Counted from the first letter of the stretch, positions 37,651 to 51,876 are shown. The stretch is 64,000 bases of DNA from Rotaria sp. Silwood1 (GCA_905250075.1 CAJNOP010000095.1:357279-421278), one strand, 5' to 3'. The notes: generated from the letters alone by a model not told the origin. Program-made: numbers and translations.

Positions 37651-40198
37651 ATGGCGAAATTGATCATTGATCAAGCTTTATCACTTATCAATTCTGGTGC
37701 ACGTGTTTTTGTGCAGGGTAAGTGAATAGAATATTCAAGAAGAAAAATGGAAGAGAATATTTTTATTATCAGTGAAATAAATGAAGAGTTTGAAAATTTT
37801 TCTGTCATCGATTATCGATTGATTGATTGTGCACAGAAAAATAATTTCGAACAACTTTAGCTAATATTTAGTTATATGAATTAAGTTTTCTGTTTTTCTA
37901 TTCAGTATATCTATTAATAATAAAAAAGAATTATGAACAATCATCAAATTGTAAATCGTCATTGTTAATAGAAAATAATCTTATATATTGATCATATCCT
38001 AGATATGTTTTTCAGTTTGAACTAAATAAAGGATATCTCGATTAATAGAGATGAATTCAACTAGTCTCATGAGAGTCTATCAGTTAAATCATTTTATTCA
38101 ATAGATGAGAGATATTATAACTGGATTCTTTTTTTTTGATTTCTTCTATCATTAGGATGTGGTGGAACTCCTCAATATCTTAATCGTCTTTTAGCCAATC
38201 GTGCTGGTGATCTACGACGTGTTGAAATTATAAGTCTTAATCCTCTTGATGATACATTTACCAATCCTGAATTAAAAGATAGTTTTTTTATTAATAGTCT
38301 TTTTGCATCATCTTTTGTTCGTTCATCGATTGCTAATGGTTCTGCATCATATATTCCAACATTTCTCAATGAAATGCCTCGTCTTTTCGATGAAAATATT
38401 CTTCCTATTGATGCTGCTTTAATTCATGTTTCACCACCGGATAAACATGGTTATTGTTCACTTGGTATTTCAGTTGAAGTAACACGAGCAGCTATACGAA
38501 ATGCTAAACACGTTTTTGCTCAAATCAATCGAAATATGCCCCGTGTACATGGTGATACATTTGTACATATGAATGATATTGATGCTTATGTTGAATATGA
38601 TGAATCATTAATTGAATTTAATCATACGAAAGAAATTACAAAAATAGAAACAACTATTAGTAGCAGAGTTGCTGAATTAATTGACGATCAAAGTACACGT
38701 GAGTATCAAATCTCAAACATTAAAAATATATATAAGCTTTCGAGAAACTAAATTAAAGAAGGAGTAGCACAAGAAAATTTTACGACTTTTTATAATGTGT
38801 AAAAATGTGCTTATGAAACAATATGGACAATTGTTAATAGTTTGATAAGACGAAAGCTTAATTTAATACAATCCCATTTTAATCATATATATCGAATGTG
38901 GCTAAAGTCCATTAGATCAAATAAATTGTTCTAGATGCTGCAAACAACCAAATTATTCATGATTCTACTAATATTCTATACAAGATTAGTACTGATTTTT
39001 CCTCAACATATTTTCATTACTTTCAGTTGAAGTCAAATCAACAGTTGGGAAAGTTTAATCGATTGACTTCTATATCGAGCTCACTGGTTTTTAGACGATA
39101 TATTTAGCAGCAACATAGCAAAAAATAATCCTATATCAACGCAAAACATCGAGATCAATGGACATTGATGTTATTTTTCGTTTGTATTTGAGATGACGAT
39201 GATGATTAATGATCTTTTTGCTTTGAAGATTATATTAGACCTCGGTTTGGTTTCAAACATTATCAAAAAATGGTTGTATAGATGTAAAACGAAAAATGTC
39301 GCAAAACGTTTGCCATAATCGATATTAGTGAAATAAGAATTATCATTCAAAGAAATAAAATGACTTTCGTATAAAATAATTTTCATTGTGTTTTTTTTTC
39401 AACTTTTTTCATAGAATTTATTTTAAAGAAGAAAGTATGAAAATATCTAAATTATATATCTTTTCTTTTATAGTTCAAATAGGTATTGGCCCTATTCCAG
39501 ATTCTATTTTAACATGTCTCAATAATCATAAGGATCTAGGTATAGCAACAGAAATGTTATCAGATGGTATTATACCATTATTAGAAAACGGTATTATTAC
39601 AAATCGATATAAAAAATTTCATCCTGGTAAAACAACATGTACATTTATGTTGGGAACAAAAAAATTATATAATTTTGTCGATGATAATCCAAATATTCTT
39701 TCATTAGATGTTTCATTAACAAATGATCCAGCTCAAATACGTCAAAATTCAAAAATGTGTGCAATTAATTCTGCATTAGAAATTGATCTTACTGGACAAA
39801 TTTGTTCAGATTCATTAGGAACAATGCAATATTCAGGTGTTGGTGGACAAATGGATTTTATGCGTGGTGCTGCTTTAAGTAAACATGGAAAACCAATTAT
39901 TGTATTACCATCACAAACATCAAAAGGTGTTTCACGAATTGTTAATACGGTAAAATTCTATATATTTAGTACAATAATGAAAAATAATCATGTCGTTTTT
40001 ATTTTATAGTTAAAAGACGGTGCTGCTGTAACAGCAACTCGAGCTCATGCTCATTATGTTGTCACAGAATATGGTACAGTTAATTTATTCGGTAAAAATT
40101 ATCAACAAAGAGCTAAAGCATTAATTGAAATAGCACATCCAGATCATCGTGAAGCATTAGAACGTGCTGCATATAAACGTTTTAAAGCTTTTTATTAA
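37651..40198 (+). CDS. Acetyl-CoA hydrolase / 4-hydroxybutyrate CoA-transferase family enzyme
   Basis: Family I CoA-transferase, moving CoA between a short acyl donor and an acceptor carboxylate; family members act mostly in mitochondria or bacteria. Four exons: 37651-37717, 38156-38698, 39474-39949, 40010-40198 (424 aa, near the family's usual length). The N-terminal GARVFVQGCGGTPQYL is the usual first glycine-rich strand. HVSPPDKHGYCSLGISVEVT is the hallmark of the first domain. The catalytic glutamate is expected in GIATEMLSDG (Glu-230). GVGGQMDFMRGA, PSQTSKGVSRIV and HYVVTEYGTVNLFG are all classical motifs of this family. There is no obvious mitochondrial transit peptide before MAKLIIDQA, so an upstream exon or a trans-spliced leader is possible. 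It is not SUCLG or OXCT. The substrate cannot be told from sequence alone. Confidence 0.9.
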
Positions 40199-43100
40199 AT
40201 ATGAAATTGAATATTTAATTAATTATGTAACATAGGAAAGAAAAAAAAGATCAATATGATATAATGATCTCATTTTATTAGTCAAGTATAGAAATTAAAT
40301 TTGATAAAATGTTTAACTTTTTATTCAATTTAATTTATTTAAAAATTTTCTTAATTTTTTCGTCACATAGTTGTATATATTTGAGTAGCATCACTGTGAT
40401 TTATTAAGAAATTTTATTGTTTACTAGATCGTATAAAACTTATCAAAAAAATAAAACAGTGATTATGTTTGTAATGATTTTATATTAGTGAAAAGCATCT
40501 TGTTTTTACTTACAGTTGAACTAAGTTTCAAATAGTTTTTAAAAATAAATATTATTTTATTCAATAATTAATTTATATAATCATTGATACTGGTTTATTA
40601 TTGCTTGTGAATTCTAATCGTTTATATAAAAAGTTGTTATACACATTTAAATATAAAACTACATGTGTACTTTCTCGGTAGAACAATTAATAGTACTCTA
40701 ATATAATATTATTAGATTAGAATTAGAACTCGTTTGAATAAAACAAAAACAAACATATTTATCAATAAATATTCAACATAAATATTACCAATGCTCGCCT
40801 TATTCTATACATTAAACTAAAATGTGTTCTTTTTTTAGATTGTATCGCATCTGCATTCTTTCATAAACTATTTACTTACCATTCATTCAGCGTTTTGTAT
40901 GACGTATTCAGCATTATATAACCGATGGTGCTCCTATATTATTGATATTCTTTTTCGAATATATTTTCTGGGGCTCTTTTTAATTATATGATGTTAAAGA
41001 ATATATGAAGAGATCCATTAGCAAGATGACATTAGCTGTGAATGGTTTCGGAGCGCTTAAATCGAATCATGATAATTGGATCTTATCATTTCGTTCTTAA
41101 GAAACGGCAATTGAAGATGAAAATTATTACTAAAATGAATCAAACTCAAAAATAGTCTATATATATATTTTTTTTTTCGTAACAACACAGTTGAGAGAAT
41201 GAGAAATAGATACAAATGATATATTCAAACGAAATACTCTTTTAGAAGGGCTCTATATTGTACTTGAATATGTTGTGAAGTGCGATACGTGACTCATTTT
41301 CGTTGAATGCATACATGTTATTAAAAACTATAAATTTGTTTCATAGTTAGAATTCATTTCTGTATCAGACATAGATAACTTAAGTCAGGTACTATTGAAT
41401 TCAATTTAGTAATTGATTAAAATAAATGTCACAAAGACTTTGAACATTTTAAATGAATCTAAGCGATATTTTTCAAGTACATAAATTTATTTAGATAATG
41501 AATAAAAATTTAAGGTCAACTTACAAAAACAATCTCTGTTTTAAATTATATCATTTATTTTCAAATAGACTACGTCTTTTTGAGATACGATCGAATCTTT
41601 GTTCACATCTATACTAGTAAGTAAATAACTATTTGAAACAATTAAAATAATTATTGTTTTGCAGAATAATGTAGCTGTCGAATATCTGTTGACTTTCAGT
41701 TGAGTTGAAAGATTCTATATAAAAGTAAAGTATTCAATAATAAATAGAATATATTTCATAGCAGATATGAGCAGTTTAATTATTAAGAAAAGAGCATTTT
41801 CTTTAATTAAGATAATAGTAGAGAGTGCCAAATTATATAAAACAAAAATATGACTTCCGTTTTCTTGCAATAGTGTGCTCTTCGAGAAAAGAAATGATTA
41901 TTGAGAAAAAAAAAAAACATTTTTAATAGTTAGAAAAATTTTCGTCTTAACTTTACTTTGGTAAATCTGGTGTCATTTTCACAGATATAAAAATATTGAT
42001 ACATTGAAAGCAAACAAAAAAAATGTTACTACGAACCTCGTTTGGCTAAATTTATACAAATATTGTAATAGTATTATATTTTCTTTAAACCTATTGATAG
42101 TACAAAATACTTAAATGAAATATACCGATGATGCTTAAAAAAAAACATACAATTTCCAAAGACATAGCACTGTATTGAGTGCGCACTGAATGCTATAAGC
42201 AACCATGTCTTCTAATTTTTTGAAAAGCTAGATTTTTTTGCTTATTTTTATAATCTACAGTCTCGATTCGCGGTTTCATAATGGATCAATCATCCTTTCA
42301 ATCAAACTGTCTCGAAGCGCATATGTATGGCACCATTATAGATGAAAACCCAATAATATTCAAAAAAGATAATGATAATGCTATATGGCAAGATAATTTA
42401 AAATAAAATCTTTTCGAAGATGATAAGCACAAAGAAAATAATAATTGTGATAATTGAATAACAATTTAATTAATGAGAATGTGGTTGTGAGGTGTGAATG
42501 TGTGTCTTTGAGATTCACAGATTTGCAGTTTCATGGTCGGATTCACATCCATACTGATCTAAATCTACATCCACATCCTAGTTAGCTCTCCATTTATATT
42601 CGAACTCAATTTCGGCAACTGATACTTTTCATTATATGTCTTTATTTTTTCACGAAGAAAAAAAAAGAAAAGCTATCATATTACTTTCGTTTTACTTCTT
42701 TTTTTGAATTATCAAATTTGCACAAGATCCTAGATAAGTGGATTTCCTATTCTTTTTTGAATGAAAACTAGTTTTAATCGATGACTTTTGAGAAATAAAA
42801 AAAAAGTTTCATTTTAATGATTATTTTAAAAATTTTCATTAAAAAAATCCTATGACTTGATGTCAATACTTTTGCATCATGTTTATTTCTATGATTTTGT
42901 TTACTTAGAAAAGATCGAAATCATTATATCAGTTTCATCACTTTATGATCACTTTCATGTCATGCTTTTGAATACTATGAAATAACCAAAGTCATCATAT
43001 TAGTTTCATTACTTTCATCAGTTGTATTTCAGAATTTTAGTAATAGAAAATAAAAATAATTATTTTAAACTGTATCTATATATTCGTCCGTCCACGTATT

Positions 43101-44132
43101 GCTTTGTCTCAAAACATGATATACAAAAGCAGAGAGGCTGTCATAATTTACCGTTTATATGATAAGACATTGTTTTTCATACTCTGCATATATATAATTT
43201 AACACTACACTACCGTATAATGTGTCTTTTCCAAAAGTTTATCGAACATCTTCTTGATAAGATTCATTCTGTGTAATGCGAGAGAAGTTCAGATGAGACT
43301 ATGATATCCGAGTCTGCCAAAAACTCTAGAGGTAAATTTCGTTCAAATTCAATGATTTTCATGAAATGAAAATTTCGAAAATCAGCACTAACTTTAAAAT
43401 ACATAAATAAAACGTGTGCATTCCATTATCAAAAATGGTATGTTTTTGATTTTCGTCATCGTTTTTCTGCAGGTTAATTTTCATTAAAATCATGAGATTT
43501 ACCGTATTTTTTGCCAGTTCTTTTGATGCCATGGATTGTAACTGACCTTTGCCCAAATATTGGAGACAAATGTTTTCGTATCAAAGTTTACTATGCCATA
43601 GGTTTTGGCACGGATGAAAACGAATATTGAAGTGCACTTTTTTAATGATTTGATCGAAAAAAAACTTTTTTCTACGACTACTTATGATGCTATTTTACCG
43701 TGTTCAATAGAAGAACCTAAAATGTGCTTTTTTAACTTTGAAGATATCCACAAATGTTCAGAACATCACTGAGCACTATTCCACAAAATACTTGCAGCCT
43801 CTATAGATTTGTTCCACATGTTTCTTTTAAATAATGATAAAGCAGCTCTCCGATTAGCACCATTATCAAAATACTCAACAATATCGAGTTTCATCGTAAA
43901 TACTTTGACATCGAGACTCATTCCAGCATAGTACGTTGACAGTTATATTTATTTTGTAAATCTTGGTTCAAACAAGAGAAAGTGAAAGAGAGAACAACAT
44001 CATATTATTATCTAAGACAAAAACTTAGTAGTTCAGTAAATTTTTGTGAATATGAAATAATGTTTAGCAAATGTTAATTATTATAGTTCAAATCGCATGG
44101 TGTTTTGACTCGAAAATATTTGAAGAACCACA
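40199..44132. other. Gene-poor spacer (3.9 kb)
   Basis: AT-rich. An AATAAA at 40450-40455 may serve the CoA-transferase gene. A GT/CA-rich patch lies at 42480-42580. No supported gene. Confidence 0.45.
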
Positions 44133-44407
44133 TTACATTGCAAGCATGCCAAAAGCCGCCATATTATTTCCACCGCCTGCAAGAACTTGATTAGTAGCTG
44201 CATATACATGTCCACGATTATGGCCACTCCCTCTTGGAAAACCACGTGAAAATCTCTGGATCGGGACGCCACTCATCGTTCCATAACCATGTCTGGAGCG
44301 ACGACCACTTATGTGCCTTCCACCATATGCAAATACCATGTAGGGATCATATGCAGCTGGACCATATCCATCTTGTGAGGCAATACCAAAATTGGTCATG
44401 GGAAATC
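44133..44407 (-). pseudogene. Gly/Arg/Tyr-rich exon-like fragment, possible gene remnant
   Basis: An open frame whose 5' end abuts a splice acceptor (TTTCTAG, minus strand) at 44408-44409; it could begin before the internal ATG at 44399. The 88-91 residues contain GYGPAAYDPY, GGRHISGRRSRHGYG and RGFPRGSGHNRG, a composition like the C-terminal tails of RNA-binding hnRNP-type proteins. I found no RRM or other partner exon upstream on the minus strand, so it may be an orphan last exon, a gene fragment or an unusual small gene. Base composition is distinctly less AT-rich than the surroundings. Confidence 0.4.
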
Positions 44408-47400
44408 CTAGAAATGAAAATATTTAATTGATCATGTTATTTTCGCATTTCATGTGTTTTTAACAATTCGAAACTATGTGTTACATGTAGCAGTAGATCC
44501 TTCTAAATTTCTTTTGATATCTGTGACTGTTACATCAATTTAAATAATACCTCTAGATAATTTATTGATCTTTATATAGAATGTTGAAATAGATTCTTTA
44601 GACGAATTTCTCATGAATACCAGTCCATAAGAGGAAAATCTCTATATAAGCAGTTTCCCTATAATCAGGCATTGCCGTCATTATCTCGACTCAATGCAAC
44701 AAGAAAGTTTTCTTTCACAGTATATTGTTTACATTGGCATATGCATGTCATAATTTCCACCTCGACTCTATCTTTTCATTGTACTTCCTCAAATTTAGGA
44801 GCCACAGTAATCGGGAGACCATCTGAAACACTACTAGAAAATTTCATAGTGTTTCCCAATAACACTTTTGTAGGATACCATCGAAAGCTTATGATTTCAC
44901 GATGACTTCATTTGATATGACAAATCTTGTCACAACTTTTCAAGTAGATGTTATAAACATAGTAGACATAAAATGTCGTAGTTCATCGACTTTTAAAAAG
45001 TTTGAAATTACAAGGTTTAAGCGCTGTTTTCTTTCGACAACTTTTATAAAACACTAGTCGACTCTTGATAATTATATGGAAAAAAATATGCAAGAAGAAC
45101 TAGATGATTTGGCATTGTTAAAACTTTTATCTTTATAATTGAACTTATGAAACGAAGCTTCAGTAGTGACATAACAGTAATAATTCGTGTATCTTCAAAA
45201 ACAAATGTATAGGAAAACATTGATTGCTAGAGGAATTACAGTCTAATGTAAATCTTCGAATCAACTTTTCAAACATTGTGTTATTTACTGATGAAGAAGT
45301 AAGTAAACGAAAAATTGATGTACGAATAGTTTGTCACTTCAAGAACTTATTCCTATTTTTACCTGGAATCATTTGAGGACTAGCTCTAACACGGTGTCTT
45401 GGCTTGATGCCTTGGTTACAACCGCATTCATTATAATTAGAAGGATTCGAAGCATTGGGCAAGTGTATACGATTGCTCGAAAAATGTTGATGACCAAAAA
45501 CAAAATGTTATCGTGAAGATCTAAGTGAATGGTTACCGACAATGGATGTCTTGATCGACCATGCTGGGCTCAAGAGTGATTACTAGGTATTTGCATCGTA
45601 GAACTCGAACGGTCAGTGAAGTTTGTAAAGATTGTATATATCAAAGACTACTACCTGTATATAATTATTTGTCCAATATCAATAAATATGTTTTGAACTA
45701 ATATTGTTTTGATGTTTATTTACTTCCAACAGCCAAGGACTGATACTGTAATATGATGACAGTTGACAGAGAGCGATTTCCACGGCAATAAAGAGCATAT
45801 AAGTCTCTAGATATTTCAGTAAAACAACACGATGCGCACAGTAAAATTGCGTCACATCGTTCGACGCGTTCTCTTTACAACATTACCACTATTATTTAGA
45901 TAAGCGTATTATATTTATTGAAAAAGAAAAACGCTTCTCAGGGTACTTTAAAAGTAGAAAAGTGAGAAGTAAGAAAATAAAAAAGTGAAATGCATTTGTC
46001 TAAGCTAAGGATATGCAATACTATCTTGAGTTGGGTAAGAGTGGTCTTATGGCTCAAACACTCTCTGCAGCAACCACTTAGTAAAGACACAGAAACAAGA
46101 AGAAGTAAAAGCAATCAAAATCCTCTATATGGTGATAAATGTGATTAGGTGTTGAAAAAAATATTTGAATTGAAGATAAACAGAGTTTTTCATGTCAACA
46201 TCATAATAGTTTTATTTTATGGATGTGAAACTTAGTTACGCAACGGAGACGGGTTAGTAGTTTCTACATAAAATGTTTAAGTATTATCCCTAGCTTAAAT
46301 ACACCTGATAGAATGTCTAACCAATAGGTATGAGAGTTCATGGATCAACCATGGATAGAAAACATTATTTGAAGCAATACATGAAGATAAAGTGAACATA
46401 CTAACTAACATAAGGGGAACATGGAGATATTGGAGTAGTGTATAGTAAAAAAAAAGCAATATTTTCGTATTTGTCAGAAGCAAGGCGTTGTAGCGGTCAA
46501 CGGAATAAGGATAAACGAAAGATTTTTCATTTTCGCCTGGACTCGCATCAACTTTGATCATACTCATTCACATCCTGCAAACACAGTCAGAGAAACATAA
46601 AACCCAATATATACACAAGACATTATTCAATGCTGTGATTTTATAGCCTCTACTCTTTCTTTTTTATAATTTTTTATGTATGATCACAACGTTCCAGTAA
46701 TGATGTTATCGTATCATACATTTATTAACGCTTATTAACATGATATATTTTCATAGGTGCTTCCTTTTCTCCGTTATCTATACTCTTATTTTCTCTCTTC
46801 TTTTTCCTGTTTACCAAAATGACTAGGAAACACTGACAGAAAAAAAATCAGTCGATTTTTACCTATATCACCAGCTTGTCATTTTACTATGAAAATTGCA
46901 AACACGAATAAAATAATGAAAAAAAAACGAAAAAGAAGAAATGAGAGAAAAAAATACTTCATCCGTAAAAATATTACGCGTTTTTAATGGTACGATGAAG
47001 AAAAGATTTTTCACGAAATGTCACGAACACAGACAGAAACTAAATTAAATAAACCAATCAGAACTCTCACGATTGATTTGGACACTAGCAATTACTAGAT
47101 GCCTAATTGAAGTTCAAAGTGATTCAAAAGTTTCGAAATCTGATCAACAATGAAGTGAATAAAGAAGAAAAACTATTATTCAATTATAATTTATATTTCG
47201 AATTAAAAATAAACAGTTTTTAATAAGTTCAGCAAAAAAAGTAAAAGTAAAATTTTATCTCAATTACAGTGTATACTTCGAATGGGAAGGCTATGTTTTA
47301 ATAATGGAGACGTTGATTATAACAAAACTAATGTTAGTGCTGTTATAGAAAAGAAGATATGATAAACAAAGTACACACTACGATCATAAATGGAGAATAG

Positions 47401-48567
47401 AATTGACGGAATTTGTTGAAATGACGTCGATAAACTATGTTATAGTCGTAGATATCAACATTTATCTTACTGAATGATTATCTCTAGGACATAGATTAGA
47501 AGTTTTCTATTGATCTCTCTGAAAATTCATTTAAATCGTGCTATGTTTGATTGAGTGTATTGACGACAAAAAAAAAGATATAGAAGATATCCTATTATCA
47601 CAGATGTATGGTTCGGGATGGCACTTTTGCTTTCATTTTACTTTCAAAAAGACAAGGAAAGGTGAAATATTTTATTGCTTGACTACTTTCAGAATTTGTG
47701 TTACACAGTGCAAACGAATAGAACAACTATTTAAAAAAATGTTAACTTGAATAGGTCTCTTTCCTTTTTATTACTTCAAATCATTCGCCTTTTACTGATA
47801 TTTTCTATCTTTATTCAAATCATTATTCAGTCATTTATCGTTTTGTTCTCTTTTTAGTTTTTTGTCTCTCATTCTGTTTTATTGAAAGGAATAAAATTTG
47901 AGCTTTCTTTGGCGTGAAATATCGGTTAGCATTCAACCACCTGTTGACAAAAACATAGGATTAGAAAAATATATCTTTTCTTTTTCTGTGTCAACTGTTC
48001 GAAAAAAATTTCAATTTAAGAACGACATTAATGAGTATTATTAATAAATTGAAAGTACTGTTGAAGAAATGATGAATACAAGATATGCCACAGGAACTGT
48101 TTGTCGACGATTTGATATAATACATATATAGAATGTTCTAAAAGCCTTTAGGTAAACTAAATGTAAATCACTTTTTAAAAATTTAAGTGATTGTTTTTTT
48201 GCTCTATGTATTTTTGATTATGAATAGCAAGAATATGAGTAGTATTCAAGTGAAGCGTCAAACGAATCAAAGATACATCTCTCTGACATCAAATCTGTCA
48301 TCCAATGTAATACACATCATTTCACATAGTGGCTCCATCTATTCGTTTCAACAATAAAAAAAATTAATAATTACTTCTTTAAAATCGAAAATCATAAGTT
48401 ATATCAATATTTTTTCATTGATTTTCTACTAATAAAAAATATATCGCCATAATGCCTTGTTCTTAATGAACAAAGACCGGTAATAGAATTGGTTCAATAA
48501 TAAAATTTCTCTCTTGTGTGTATGTCTATCGATCTCAAAAACGATATTGACCATCTTTATTTTAAGC
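44408..48567. other. Gene-poor spacer upstream of BUB1
   Basis: 4.2 kb without a supportable gene. The short open frames (44672, 45331, 46295, 47538) have no splice partners. The segment around 45330-45520 carries a weak hint of a decayed retroelement but nothing firm. The last bases hold TATTTTAAG, with AG at 48565-48566, 1 nt before the BUB1 start. Confidence 0.45.
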
Positions 48568-51500
48568 ATGACAAAACCAACAATTGCTGAATTACAACAT
48601 GAATTTGATAAACGTTTAAAACGATATACTGGAACTAATGAAGTATCTGATCTTTGGTTACCGTATGTAAACTTTCTTTTGCTCAATTTTCAAGTCTATT
48701 TTTCAAAGTATTTTTCTTTCAAAGTTTTTTGATTGCTATACAAGATATATTACCAGAAGATGATAATGGTGAAAATACATTAGCTAATAATCAAATTCTA
48801 TATCCAATATGTATAAAATGTCTTGAAAAATTCGAAAATAATTCTGAACAAATTAATAATAAAGATTTTGCAGAAATTTGTCTTTTAATTGTACGTTTTT
48901 TAAGATGAAACTTCGGTACAATATATTTATTTTTCTCTCTAGCCTGAAATGTCTGTAGATAAAGGTTTATGGTATGGATTATTTTATAAAAAACATATAG
49001 GTGTTAAATATGCACATTTATGGATTGATTGGGCTGAATATATAGAAGAAAATGAATTAAATTGGGCTGGTGCATGGGGAATATATGAAGAAGCAAAAAA
49101 ATTTGTATCCGATCCAAATGAATGTGCTGAAATTGATAAAGCTTATCGGTTTGTTTGCATTTGTTTTTTTTTCGTTATTTGAATAATAACTTTTTTTTTC
49201 ATTCTTTCTTTCAGAGCGTTTGCAATACGTTTTCAAGAATGGGATCAACAAGGTATATATCATTTATTATTATTAGAATTGAAATAATTGATAAAAAAAG
49301 AAAATTTTCTCATTAGAATATCAAAAAGAACAGTTAAAAAAACAACCAAAAAATCGAGCAACTGTAACAAAACGAACAACAAAAACACGTAGTTCATTTG
49401 AAATAATGATGGCTGCTGAACCAAAAACTAAACGATCACTTGTACGAGCTCCAATTAAAATTCAAACAAGTCTTGATACAGATGATGATCCTGATTGTCA
49501 ATTATTACCTGAATGTCGTGAAGCTGTTCGTCTTGAATATTCACGGTAAAATTTTTATTTGAGAAAAAGAAAAAAAAACTTAAATTCATTTTATTTTCAT
49601 TAGAATGCTTGATATGTCAAATACAAGTTTAATGGGTGGTGAACGTATTAGTTGTATACCAAGTAATATTCGACGTGGTTCAATAATACCACAATTAATG
49701 AATATATTTACAATTGATCAAGTACTTCGTCGACAATCATGTGTACCTATAAATGATACATTAGATGAAAATTTTCTTAATGTTTCTTGTATTGTTGTTG
49801 ATGAACGTGATCCATTTGATGATCATATACGACGACAAATACTTGAAAAACGTGGAATTAATTATGCATTAATGGAAAATTATTCAATTGAAAAAATGAA
49901 TTTACCATCAATTTTAGCTAAAAATAAAATTGGTACTAAAATTGAAAAAGTTCAATTAGGTTTGTTAATTAAAGAGAGAGAGAGAGAAAGAAAACAAACA
50001 GAATTCATATTTTAAGGTGAAACAATGTATGAATTTGGAAAGAAATTAGGTGAAGGTGCTTATGGATATGTTATTACTGCTCGATTAGAATCGAATCCAA
50101 AAGTAACATATGCTTGCAAGGTAATTATAAAAAAAACATATTATAAACATAAAGTATATTATTGTATTCATACAATATGAAATAAAATCTTCTATAATGG
50201 ACTAAACCTATTAAAAATTGTTTTAATTTTTGTCTCTGTTATTCTCATATATGTTGATAGTTAATAGATGACAAAAACTTTTTGTTTTTTTGTATGTGAA
50301 TATTAAATATTTGTTGTTTAGATTCAACATCCACCAACTGTATGGGAATTTTATATACTTACAGAATTATCACGACGTACAATTCGTAAAGCTGGTCAAT
50401 TTGATCTTGTATATAATTTTTTGTTTTCATACATATTTTTTCTCATTTGGTTTTTTATTTATTTATTTATTTATTAAGAATCAACGTATTCCAACTGTAT
50501 ATCGTCTAATTGAATATAATGATTATAGTGTTATGTTTATGCAACGAGCTCCTCAAACTTTACTTGTATGTAATAAAAGTCTGAAAAACAACGACATTGT
50601 AAAAATAGATTTATGATATTTTTGATCTTTTGAATATCCGATTTCTAAATTCTTTTTAGAAAAAAAAAAACGTATTTACTCAAATAAACGACTTTTTTGT
50701 ATTCAATAATTGATGTATATGATTTGATTTATAGCTAACGCATCAAAGAATTCTAAGAAGTTACTCTTTTGATGTGAAGAATGCTTAAACAATTGTAATA
50801 AGTTTTCGAACTCGTCAGATTCAAAACTTTCAGACTTAAAGATACGTTTGAGTCCACTCCGACTCTTTTTCCTAAATGTTCTTTATGGATGATCTCTAAT
50901 TAGAATTTTGAAAGATTAAGAAAATAAAATATATAATATGATTATTTATCTAGATAAAAATTTAATATTTTAAAATAAAATCTTATTTTTCTTTATAGGA
51001 TTTTGCTAATTATCATATTAGTCGTGATCGATATGTACCATTATGTTATCAACTTTATTATTCGATTGAAATGTTACGTATTTTTGATTATATGCATCGA
51101 TTACGTATTATTCATTGTGATGTAAGAGTTGTATCAAGAGAATTCTTTTTAAATCTTTTCTTTTTTTCATTATGAACAGGTCAAACCCGATAATTTTATG
51201 GTTCTTCATTGGTAAATATAGATATGTTTATTTATTTATTTATTCATTTTTGTTTTTACATATAAATAAATGATTCATATAATTTTCTAGTCCAACAACA
51301 TTTTCAACTAAAAAAGAAAGTTACGGACAAATACCATCATTAATGTTAATTGATTTTAATCGTTCAATTGATTTAAAATTATTTGATAATGGTACAGCAT
51401 TTGTAACATGTGTACCAAAAAAAGAATTAGCTTGTGTTGAAATGTTAAATAATCGTCCATGGATTTTTCAAGTAATTAAAATTTTTCTATATATATATAT

Positions 51501-51876
51501 ATATTCGATTAATATTTGTTTTGATTTTTAGCATGATTTATTTGGTATGGTTTATTCAATTCATGTTCTTGTTTTTCTTAGTTATATGACTGTATGTGAA
51601 GATGAACAAAGACAAGATGGTACAATGACAACAAAAGCAAAATTTTCAAAACGTATACATGATATATGGAAAGAATTTTTTTATGAATTTCTTAATATAC
51701 CTGATTGTCAACATTTACCAGATTTAAATGTATGGGCTGATCGATTAGAATTATTATTATTTGAAGAAGCTAAACGTCTTAAATTAAAAGATACTGATTA
51801 TACAAATATGTTTCGAATAAAACTTGATACACATCTTAATCAATTTCAACCGACACCACCGGCACCAACAAATTGA
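48568..51876 (+). CDS. BUB1: BUB1-type spindle assembly checkpoint kinase
   Basis: Kinetochore checkpoint Ser/Thr kinase. Thirteen exons: 48568-48662, 48725-48890, 48943-49148, 49215-49252, 49317-49545, 49604-49959, 50017-50120, 50322-50408, 50479-50565, 50999-51121, 51180-51211, 51291-51471, 51532-51876 (682 aa). The N-terminal Mad3/BUB1 TPR-like region includes HLWIDWAEYIEENELNWAGA (about 115-150). A linker leads to a kinase domain with the Gly loop LGEGAYGYV (about 374-382), TYACK (Lys-398), HCDVKPDN (495-502) and IDFNRSIDLKLF. The last has DFN (529-531) in the DFG position, like the altered DLG of vertebrate BUB1. CVEMLNNRPW is the BUB1 activation-segment signature. Catalytic residues are present, and no KEN box is seen in the model, so it is BUB1-like rather than BUBR1-like. 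It is much shorter than vertebrate BUB1 (over 1000 aa), the loss being in the linker. Confidence 0.93.

Noticed and set aside
45331..45516. Possible non-LTR retrotransposon endonuclease remnant (a SNTVSWLDAL-like stretch)
   Set aside because: One short motif-like match with nothing recognisable on either side; not enough to support a mobile element.
46295..46567. 90-codon minus-strand frame with hydrophobic segments
   Set aside because: No family resemblance and no splice partners; AT-rich spacer frames often give hydrophobic translations.
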